NCBI GenBank assembly: GCA_022826645.1
Contig: JAJDUM010000024.1
Span: forward strand, 1-64,000
Source: Candidatus Poribacteria bacterium
GTDB lineage: Bacteria > Poribacteria > WGA-4E > PCPOR2b
Length of the DNA: 64,000 bases
Reading direction: 5' to 3'
In this document: positions 44,919-51,510 of the stretch, piece after piece
How positions within the stretch are numbered: position 1 is the first letter of the stretch
Layout of the letters: every line of letters starts with the position of its first letter
Translations under genes and position numbers: made by a program
Notes under the pieces: model-generated
Databases searched by the model: none
What the model was told of the DNA's origin: nothing
Seen by the model: only the letters and a program-made list of their open reading frames with translations

Positions 44919-45710
44919 CTATTGAGCCTTCTTTGGCGTGTACAACATGAGCGTCGCGATCTGTCTATATCCCAGAAGTGGATAGAGTTTAGCGCCCGCG
45001 TGGCTGGCGGTAAGTACGGCTAATTTCGAACCGGTGGTGCGATCGTCACGCAGCATTTTCGCCATCATCGCACGAGCAATTCCTCGGCGGCGGAACTCTG
45101 GCACCACATACATATCAGCGCACCAAGTCGCTCCCTCCACATCAATACTGCGAACCCATCCCACCGGTTTGTTGTCGGCTAAGGCAACGTATTGGCGCAG
45201 TGGTGAATTTTTCGTCAGATGTTCGGGCAGGATTTGACGCGCCCTTGCTGCTTTGTTCACTTGGTCTGCCAAGTCCGCGGTAGTAACACGCGCAATTTCC
45301 ACAGGGCTATCGAAACGCGGGATCCGCTTCAACTCGTGCACCATTATGGGTTCTGTCCCGCCAAGCCGATAGTTTAGCGCTCTGAAACCTTCGCGCAGCG
45401 GTCCGTCGGATTCATTAACGCCATGAATTGCGCATACGGCATAGCGACCACGGGTGTGTTTTCGGGCCGTCTGGTCTATGACCTCCGGAACCACGCTGTG
45501 TGCGATCCACTCTTCTCTCCGATAATCACCACTCCTCCGTGGGGCATCCCGGACCACCCACATTTCTCCGACACGTTCCGCCAGATACGGGTGCGTAAAA
45601 CTACGCGTAAAGCAGAATCCATGCGCAAACACTTCTATTGCATGTTGCAGTATATCTGTCGCCATATTTTCTCTGAACTCTGTAGGCACGTGGCTCATCC
45701 AACGTGGCAA
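44919..45710 (-). CDS. GNAT family N-acetyltransferase
   Basis: The 263-residue protein has a C-terminal GNAT domain with VALADNKPVGWVRSI, then DMYVVPEFRRRGIARAMMAKML (acetyl-CoA loop R-R-x-G-I-A) and LLGYRQIATLMLY. The N-terminal 110 residues (FCFTRSFTHPYLAERVGEMWVVRD) are less typical and may bind the acceptor. It starts 24 bp after the ankyrin gene ends on the same strand, so the two may be co-transcribed. Substrate unknown. Confidence 0.83.
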   Translation of the reverse strand: MPRWMSHVPTEFRENMATDILQHAIEVFAHGFCFTRSFTHPYLAERVGEMWVVRDAPRRSGDYRREEWIAHSVVPEVIDQTARKHTRGRYAVCAIHGVNESDGPLREGFRALNYRLGGTEPIMVHELKRIPRFDSPVEIARVTTADLADQVNKAARARQILPEHLTKNSPLRQYVALADNKPVGWVRSIDVEGATWCADMYVVPEFRRRGIARAMMAKMLRDDRTTGSKLAVLTASHAGAKLYPLLGYRQIATLMLYTPKKAQ

Positions 45711-45733
45711 GACGGTTGATTTCTTGACGCTGG

Positions 45734-46420
45734 CTACTTTTCCAAGATCTGCAGCGTAGATTTTAAACGGCGGTCATGGTCCGCGTATTGCTTTAACCAT
45801 TCGGTTACAGTTTTACCATCTGAAAGTTTAGCCTGCAAATCTGCCCCTTCCTCTACAAGATACTGCGTTGTTTCTGCATGTCCATGACCGGCTGCACAGT
45901 AAAGCGGAAAATGGTTATTGTCCGTTGTTGCATTGACATCTGCGCCACTACTGACCAGCTGTTTTACGATCTCCAGATCACCGTTGCGCGCGGCGTGGTG
46001 TAACGCTGTATCACCGCGGGCATAACGTTCTGTAACCAGCTCCGGAGCATCACGAAGGATTGCGTGGACTCGCTCTGTATTCGCCAAGAAAACAGCGTAT
46101 ATAAATTGGCGTGCGATTTCGCTGGATGGCTCAGTATGTGCGTCTAATGCTCCATACGTAACGAGCAGCGATACGACCTCCTTGTTGTTTGGGACCTCGC
46201 CCGCGTAGTGAATCACGTATCCATCGTGCGCCGCCAGATCCGCACCGCAGTCTATCAAGTGTTTAACGACATCATAGTGTCGCCTCAACCCAGCATGAAA
46301 TATGGGACGCCATTCATATTGGTCATCTTGATTAACCTGCCGCGGATCTTGCTCAAGGATTTTCTTTATTGTGTCCAGATCGCCGTTGGATGCTGCATCG
46401 TGTATTGAACCGAGTTCCAT
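45734..46420 (-). CDS. Ankyrin repeat protein
   Basis: A 228-residue protein made of about five ankyrin repeats: LGSIHDAASNGDLDTIKKIL, WRPIFHAGLRRHYDVVKHLIDCGADL, an irregular central unit, GDTALHHAARNGDLEIVKQLVSSGADVN, and FPLYCAAGHGHAETTQYLVEEGADL. There is no signal peptide, so it is probably a cytosolic protein-binding scaffold. It lies upstream of an acetyltransferase on the same strand. Partners are unknown. Confidence 0.85.
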   Translation of the reverse strand: MELGSIHDAASNGDLDTIKKILEQDPRQVNQDDQYEWRPIFHAGLRRHYDVVKHLIDCGADLAAHDGYVIHYAGEVPNNKEVVSLLVTYGALDAHTEPSSEIARQFIYAVFLANTERVHAILRDAPELVTERYARGDTALHHAARNGDLEIVKQLVSSGADVNATTDNNHFPLYCAAGHGHAETTQYLVEEGADLQAKLSDGKTVTEWLKQYADHDRRLKSTLQILEK

Positions 46421-46795
46421 ATCTGTTCTCCATATATTTAAGGTTGATTGAATTAGTACCTATTCCGGTAGGTTGGGTATCCTCTCCCATCCCTCAAAGC
46501 CCCGTAGCGCAGTATGTGGGCATTCATGTTACTATATATAAAGTCATCTTAAGAACGAGGTGACAGTCATTATTATAGCATAACGTGCGTTAAGTATCAA
46601 GAACAAGTTTTAGTCAACGCTTGCTTCTCCGCTTTTTTCGAGTGTTTAGCGTGGATATAGCTATAGATATTCAGAGGCAGGACATGCTTTGGGGCAAAGG
46701 CAGGGCGTTGAAAACTATGAGAAAACCGGTGTCAACTTTTAAAACGCTTGGTTTGTGACCCCTTAGGCCTATCTAGTCTTCTGTTTTTTACGCGA
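46421..46795. other. Intergenic region with no recognisable gene
   Basis: I find no credible coding frame or RNA gene here. The region holds the upstream sequences of the ankyrin gene on one strand and, to the right, the pspA promoter on the other. A TATATATAA run near 46532 is the only visible AT-rich promoter-like element. Confidence 0.35.
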
Positions 46796-46824
46796 TTGAC
46801 AATTAAGCACAAATTCGCTATGAT
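46796..46824 (+). promoter_or_regulatory. Strong sigma70-type promoter for pspA
   Basis: TTGACA (46796-46801) and TATGAT (46819-46824) are exactly 17 bp apart. The promoter is about 120 bp before the pspA start, leaving a leader that holds a hairpin. It is of sigma70 type, unlike the sigma54 promoter of enterobacterial psp. Confidence 0.72.
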
Positions 46825-46873
46825 AGGGGGCAGCTCGAATAAGACTAAATGGCAAGTCCCTTGCACCACCATA

Positions 46874-46911
46874 AAGTGATTTAATGACCCGTTCGGTGGG
46901 TCCATTCACTT
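46874..46911 (+). promoter_or_regulatory. Hairpin in the pspA leader
   Basis: AATGACCC (46883-46890) pairs with GGGTCCATT (46898-46906) except for one bulged base. AAGTG (46874-46878) with CACTT (46907-46911) extends the stem beyond a 4-nt bulge. No T-run follows, so it is more likely a leader structure or operator than a terminator. Confidence 0.45.
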
Positions 46912-46946
46912 AAATCGTAGCCTATGTGATACGGAGGGATATTACC

Positions 46947-47657
46947 ATGAGTGTCTTGAGTCGAATCTCCACGGTCTTCAAAGCAAATGTGAACGATGCG
47001 TTGAACAATGTAGAGGATCCGGAGAAGGTTCTGAATCAACTTACGATCGAAATGAACGCACAGCTGGTTGATACGAAACAGAAGGTGGCTGGCGCCATAG
47101 CAGATGAGAAACGTCTTCAGAGGCATTATCAGGAAGCCGTGGACCAAGCAGCGCAGTGGGAAGACAAAGCTACCACCGCGGTCGAGAACGAACGAGATGA
47201 CCTGGCGCGAGAAGCCTTGGCGCGTCGAAATGAGGCGCAGCAGCTTGCAGGTGAATATAAAACTCAGTGGGATAAGCAGCGCCAAGCGGTTGGCCAACTT
47301 AAGGAACATCTGGGTGACTTAGAACGGAAGATTGGAGAAGCCAATCGCAAGAAGCAGCTGCTAATTGCTCGTCAAAAGCGTGCGAAAGCGCAAAAAGCGA
47401 TTCATGAGACGATGGCGGGTATGAAAGATAGCAGCGCGTTCGACACCTTTGACCGGATGGAACAGAAGGTGGGGGATATGGAAGCCAGGGCGGATGCCGC
47501 CGCTGAAATGTCCGATTTTGAGAATGATTCACTTGAGGATGAGTTTGCAGCGTTAGAGAAGACAGGCAACGTTGAAGATGATCTCGCAGCGTTGAAAGCG
47601 AAAGTCGGAAATGGAAATGAGTCGGGGAAGGCGTTAAGCGTGGAACGTGAGGCGTAA
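46947..47657 (+). CDS. pspA: PspA/IM30 (Vipp1) family membrane-stress protein
   Basis: The 236-residue protein is a coiled-coil ESCRT-III-like protein that binds and stabilises the inner membrane under stress. It shows the family start (SVLSRISTVFKANVNDALNNVEDPEKVLNQ), long heptad coiled coils with VKAIADE-type charge patterning, and a C-terminal region DEFAALEKTG...DDLAALKAKVG. I chose ATG 46947, which follows GGAGGG; a frame from 46926 is possible but less typical. No pspB, pspC or pspF is adjacent, so regulation must differ from the enterobacterial operon. Confidence 0.92.
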   Translation: MSVLSRISTVFKANVNDALNNVEDPEKVLNQLTIEMNAQLVDTKQKVAGAIADEKRLQRHYQEAVDQAAQWEDKATTAVENERDDLAREALARRNEAQQLAGEYKTQWDKQRQAVGQLKEHLGDLERKIGEANRKKQLLIARQKRAKAQKAIHETMAGMKDSSAFDTFDRMEQKVGDMEARADAAAEMSDFENDSLEDEFAALEKTGNVEDDLAALKAKVGNGNESGKALSVEREA

Positions 47658-47731
47658 GAAACGTGCAGGGTGCGCCCTGGGTTCGCGCTATACGCACTAA
47701 TCGGAAAAACTGTAAGCGAAAGGAAAAACTG

Positions 47732-48814
47732 ATGGCTGAACCCAAAGGCGAAGCATTTCGTGTCGTCCACGAGACCAAACCGGAACAGACCTATCGTGGC
47801 GCAGTGGTTGGCTGTGGCAGGATGGGCAGCACCATCGACGATGAGCATATCGGGATGCCACATTACCCGTGGCCCTGGGCGCACGCTCCCGCAATGATCG
47901 AGGCGCGAGGGGTGGACCTCATTGCTGCCGCCGATGTGGATCTATCAAAATTAGAGGACTTCAAACGGCGTTGGGGAACTGAAGCTATTTACACCGACTA
48001 TCGGGAGATGGTGGAGAAGGAACAGCCGGACATCGTTTGCCTAACGACCCGTCCCGACCCCCGTGCGGAGGTTACTATCGGTTTAGCGGAGTCAGGCGTT
48101 AAGGCGATCTATGCCACGAAACCGATGTGTCGGACGCTCGCCGAGGCGGACGCGATGATCGATGCCTGCCATAAGCACGGGGTTATCCTCGCTATTGCGT
48201 GTCATCTTAACTGGTATAATTGGTACACAAATGCGCGTCAAGTGATTGCTGATGGTGTCATCGGCGATTTGAGATCGATGGTCTGCCACAGTCCATCAAC
48301 CCTCTCGAATCTCCACAGCCATACACTCGCACTTTTTCGCCTATTTTCCGAGGCTCCGGCACAGTGGGTCTTTGGCGTAATGGACAGTGAGGAGAGAGCG
48401 GCGGGGGATAGCGACCTTTCGGGATCGGGGTATATTGTCTACGAAAACGGTGTCCGCGCCATCATGAATACCCAAGCTGAAACTTCAGGACACAACTGGA
48501 CGCTCGAATTTATTGGCGACAAGGGGCGTATCGTTTCGCGCAACGCCCACGCCCAGTTTGAGTTGTGGAGCACTCATCCGGAAACGAGTGACCCGATCCA
48601 ATGTCAGTTCCCCAATCCTTGGCATCCGCGGAGTTCGATGGTGGATGCGATCGAGGGTGTTTGTAGATCCATTGAGGCGGGAGAAGAGTTAATCTGTCCG
48701 GGCGAATTTGGCAGGGAGGCGTTGGAGATTGCTATTGGACTGCGCGAATCCCATCGCCGTGGTAATGTGCGGGTTGATTTGCCGTTGGAGGACCGCAGCC
48801 TCCGAATGGGCTAG
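47732..48814 (+). CDS. Gfo/Idh/MocA family oxidoreductase
   Basis: A 360-residue NAD(P)-dependent oxidoreductase. The Rossmann loop is GAVVGCGRMGSTIDD. The EKP position reads ATKPMC, which keeps the catalytic lysine. A later segment CHLNWYNWYTNARQV belongs to the substrate domain. I chose ATG 47732, which is preceded by AAAGGAAAA. A decayed copy of this protein's last 28 or so residues lies at 50926-51015, showing that a related gene once existed nearby. Substrate unknown. Confidence 0.88.
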   Translation: MAEPKGEAFRVVHETKPEQTYRGAVVGCGRMGSTIDDEHIGMPHYPWPWAHAPAMIEARGVDLIAAADVDLSKLEDFKRRWGTEAIYTDYREMVEKEQPDIVCLTTRPDPRAEVTIGLAESGVKAIYATKPMCRTLAEADAMIDACHKHGVILAIACHLNWYNWYTNARQVIADGVIGDLRSMVCHSPSTLSNLHSHTLALFRLFSEAPAQWVFGVMDSEERAAGDSDLSGSGYIVYENGVRAIMNTQAETSGHNWTLEFIGDKGRIVSRNAHAQFELWSTHPETSDPIQCQFPNPWHPRSSMVDAIEGVCRSIEAGEELICPGEFGREALEIAIGLRESHRRGNVRVDLPLEDRSLRMG

Positions 48815-48898
48815 CGGCGACCGGTGCTATAAGAAGACCGGATAAAAATGTCAATTCGCTCACGGGTGTTATAACCCAGCACCACTTTAGAAGCTCTA

Positions 48899-49079
48899 GG
48901 ACTTACGCAGTCGGATGCCTTAATGCTTCGTAATGACGATTCATCCCCTTGTAATTCGTAGGGAACAACGATCGTTGTTCCCTACACACATCCGACTCCT
49001 TGCTCTTTGTTCCTTTCTATGAATTGAGCCCGTAGGGAGCGCAGATCTGCGTTCCCTACAATCTGGAGTGCGTAAGTCC
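48899..49079. repeat. 181-bp composite repeat with insertion-sequence-like ends
   Basis: The ends are GGACTTACGCA (48899-48909) and its complement (49069-49079), and the left 15 bases match the ends of the insertion sequence at 7520 in 13 of 15 positions. Inside are a further inverted pair AGTCGGATG (48909-48917) and CATCCGACT (48989-48997), the 28-bp palindrome also seen at 14571, and a second near-perfect 28-bp palindrome at 49032-49059. It has no coding frame and no target duplication that I can see. It looks like a miniature element (MITE) mobilised by an IS4/IS701-like transposase. Confidence 0.7.
48958..48985. repeat. 28-bp perfect palindrome, copy 2
   Basis: This is identical in all 28 positions to the palindrome at 14571-14598, with half-site GTAGGGAACAACGA. 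Here it lies inside the 181-bp composite repeat. Confidence 0.85.
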
Positions 49080-49102
49080 TGAACTCCTTAAAATGAGGCA
49101 AC

Positions 49103-49134
49103 AAAAAAAGCAGCCAAGCGAATGGCTTGGCTGC
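49103..49134 (-). terminator. Rho-independent terminator of the DUF4159 gene
   Basis: GCAGCCAAGC (49110-49119) and GCTTGGCTGC (49125-49134) form a perfect 10-bp stem around a 5-nt loop. On the minus strand it is followed by seven T residues (49109-49103). Confidence 0.9.
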
Positions 49135-49175
49135 TCATGTGACATAACGTGAAGGTCTGGCAAAATCAGCAGACT

Positions 49176-50651
49176 CTATTCAACGGCACCAATCCCTACA
49201 GCTTCAGGAGCACTGGTCGGCAGCTTCTGCTTTGCCAGTTTATCTTCTGGCACATAACCGGAGTAGTCAGAAATCGAGCCGTGCGTCAGTGCGTAAACTG
49301 CAACATTGGTCATGAAACGATAAACACCCGGTGAATAATGGACACCACGGGTTGGCAAACTCACCGACTCCATCGCACACATATAATCGCGCCGAAATAC
49401 TAATACAGAAAGATGGTCGCCAACCACGACTCCTTCAAGATAATTCCGCTTCGGCGGATGAGTTCCCCACCACCACAGATCGAATCCAACAGGAGGTCCG
49501 CCCATCTCATAGAAGTTGTTGTATATCTCATGATCGTTCGGAATTCGTGTTACCTGATATTCAGGCATAACGAAACGCATCTGAGCCAAGAACAGACGAA
49601 TCATTGCCTGCGCGGGTGCGTTCACCCCACAGTCATCAAAGGCAAGGACGCCGCCTCTTTCGACGAGATAGCGACGGAGTGACGCTGCTTCACTTTCAGA
49701 CAAGCGATTGTCCAATTTACCACCACCGTACTGACGACCCATCAGGTTCTTGCCACGGACGAGTGCTGGATCATGACCCGTCATGAAAAGTAGAGGGGCT
49801 TTCTGTAGGTTCGCATCGGTGAACTTGAGCGCGCCACCTTCGACGTTCATGTCTGTTTTAATTTTCGTCCGCTCGTTCATCCACTTCGTCCACGCGTTCA
49901 GTGAGGAGGCATCAGCCCACCAGTCGGAGAGGCTATGACGGACACGGGTAAACCGTAATACGCCACGAATGTCAGCGCCGCGACCAATGACGCGACCACC
50001 GGGTTCACCACGGGGCAGCGGTGGAACTTCCACATTACCCAAATTAATGTTCGCAACGACATCACCCAAGGCATCGGGGGTTGCGCCAACGTGTTCAACC
50101 ATAGCGAGTCCAGCCGGACGCTCAAAGGCGACCTTCACCTGCACGATACCGCCGATACCACGACCGATGTTAGCGGGTGCGGCGCTTGGAGCTGTGGCGA
50201 CGGGTGCGGAGAATGCCAGTGCGCCGGGAGCATCAGAAACGGGCAAATCAACCTGCGTCACAACTTGAGGTACTGGCGCATTAGCACTGACCACCTTAGG
50301 CATATTGGGGTTGATGGGATCCTTCAACTTCACTATTTTATTGGAAAAGTCAAGGACCGTTTCTGGCTGTACGGAGGTTGGCCGCACGAGCCGTGCGGTC
50401 GTGATCCTATGTTTAACCTGAACTGGCTCAACGATCACCGTACTTGTAGTTGGAACCGTTGGCTTAATCTGTTTGAAAACCGGTTTACGAACTTGCGGTT
50501 TGGGGGGCTCTTTGGCTTGTAGCACTTCGGCACCGATGTAGGTTTTGAACTGCTGAGTTTGGGTGACGAGATAGACACCCGCGATAACGAAGACGACTCC
50601 GTGAACAATCAACGAGGTCATCACAGCCCCTGAGGTCTTCTTGGCACTCAT
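49176..50651 (-). CDS. DUF4159 protein with TonB-like N-terminal membrane anchor
   Basis: The 491-residue protein starts with a single membrane segment (VMTSLIVHGVVFVIAGVYLV), followed by a proline- and lysine-rich periplasmic stretch (KEPPKPQVRKPVFKQIKPTVPTT), an arrangement like TonB or energy-coupling proteins. A low-complexity linker follows, and then a DUF4159 domain from about residue 225: RGVLRFTRVRHSLSDWWADAS, FMTGHDPALVRGKNL, LRRYLVERGGVLAFDDCG and LEGVVVGDHLSVLVFRRDYMCAM. DUF4159 is found in transport or envelope operons of unknown role. It is transcribed alone and ends at a strong terminator. Confidence 0.8.
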   Translation of the reverse strand: MSAKKTSGAVMTSLIVHGVVFVIAGVYLVTQTQQFKTYIGAEVLQAKEPPKPQVRKPVFKQIKPTVPTTSTVIVEPVQVKHRITTARLVRPTSVQPETVLDFSNKIVKLKDPINPNMPKVVSANAPVPQVVTQVDLPVSDAPGALAFSAPVATAPSAAPANIGRGIGGIVQVKVAFERPAGLAMVEHVGATPDALGDVVANINLGNVEVPPLPRGEPGGRVIGRGADIRGVLRFTRVRHSLSDWWADASSLNAWTKWMNERTKIKTDMNVEGGALKFTDANLQKAPLLFMTGHDPALVRGKNLMGRQYGGGKLDNRLSESEAASLRRYLVERGGVLAFDDCGVNAPAQAMIRLFLAQMRFVMPEYQVTRIPNDHEIYNNFYEMGGPPVGFDLWWWGTHPPKRNYLEGVVVGDHLSVLVFRRDYMCAMESVSLPTRGVHYSPGVYRFMTNVAVYALTHGSISDYSGYVPEDKLAKQKLPTSAPEAVGIGAVE

Positions 50652-50925
50652 GTTGGTCCTCCAAAATTATGGTTTGTGTTTCGAGATTTGAGGGAACCCT
50701 CACATCACGTATGATACAAGATTCTACATTGTGATGTGTTGCCTAAGCGCAACTAGTGTGCCATTGACTTGTAACTGGGGAAATTCGCAGAAAACGGGGG
50801 TTTTTGCCGTCGGTTAATCGGTTTAACGCACCAAATCGTGTAGATTGTACCTTCAGAATTGCACTATTCGGCACAATTTCCTCGTTAACTTCGTGGGGAC
50901 GGACAGAACTAGAAAGGTGGGTAAT

Positions 50926-51015
50926 GACATCGGACTGTGCGAATCCTATCGCCGCGGGGAGGTCGGAGTCGATTTGCTTCTAGAGGACTGGAGCCTCCGG
51001 ATGGGAAATTGGTAG
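50926..51015 (+). pseudogene. Remnant of a Gfo/Idh/MocA gene (C-terminal end only)
   Basis: Translated from 50926 the sequence reads DIGLCESYRRGEVGVDLL, then LEDWSLRMGNW and a TAG at 51013-51015. This aligns with the end of the gene at 47732 (AIGLRESHRRGNVRVDLP, LEDRSLRMG). No upstream continuation of the gene is present, so this is a 3' fragment left by deletion or partial duplication. The intervening DUF4159 gene and the composite repeat lie between the two copies. Confidence 0.7.
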
Positions 51016-51094
51016 GACAGGATAATTTGTAGGTCGAGATTCACATCTCGACATCGAAAGGTCAATTTTGGAAAATCGACCTACAGACTGTCCT
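51014..51094. repeat. Nested inverted repeat
   Basis: AGGACAG (51014-51020) pairs with CTGTCCT (51088-51094), and TGTAGGTCGA (51029-51038) with TCGACCTACA (51076-51085). Inside the left arm GTCGAGAT/ATCTCGAC (51033-51040 and 51045-51052) forms a competing hairpin. It directly follows the remnant at 50926 and resembles dispersed palindromic elements rather than a terminator. Confidence 0.55.
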
Positions 51095-51104
51095 CCGCTA
51101 AACC

Positions 51105-51470
51105 TTACCAACCGTAACTAAAATCGTCGGGTGCCTTTTTCTTTTCGATTAGCTTCACAAGGTGGTAGGCATATCGACCCACATCTTGTATCTCCGTCCC
51201 ACGGTCTTCCAATCTTACCTCAAGCGTATAGATATACCCCGGTTCAAAATCAAATCCCTGGATCCCCTCGTAGAAGAACTCCCACTGACCTGATTCCTGG
51301 TTGTACTCCATCAAACAATCTCGTTCACCGTGTGCACCGTAGCACGTCTGGAGGTATGGACCAATCGTGATGATTTCAATATGTTCTTCTCCTCCGATAA
51401 GTGAAGAGAGTGGATTGTTCCCGCCGCAAGCAGAAAGAAATACCAAGCCAATTATGAGGAAAAATCTCAT
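51105..51470 (-). CDS. Small lipoprotein with a DUF4377-like domain
   Basis: The 121-residue product begins with a signal peptide and lipobox (GLVFLSACGGNN). A single beta-rich domain follows: IEIITIGPYLQTCYGAHGERDCLMEY, WEFFYEGIQGFDFEPGYIYTLEVRLED and YHLVKLIEKK. This pattern matches DUF4377, a domain of small secreted or periplasmic proteins of unknown role, sometimes linked with protease-inhibitor-like proteins. The two cysteines in QTCYGAHGERDC may form a disulfide. It lies 40 bp upstream of the restriction-modification gene on the same strand. Confidence 0.75.
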   Translation of the reverse strand: MRFFLIIGLVFLSACGGNNPLSSLIGGEEHIEIITIGPYLQTCYGAHGERDCLMEYNQESGQWEFFYEGIQGFDFEPGYIYTLEVRLEDRGTEIQDVGRYAYHLVKLIEKKKAPDDFSYGW

Positions 51471-51510
51471 TCTTATAGCTCCTAAAAAAGTAAGTGTTGA
51501 AATTTCTCTA

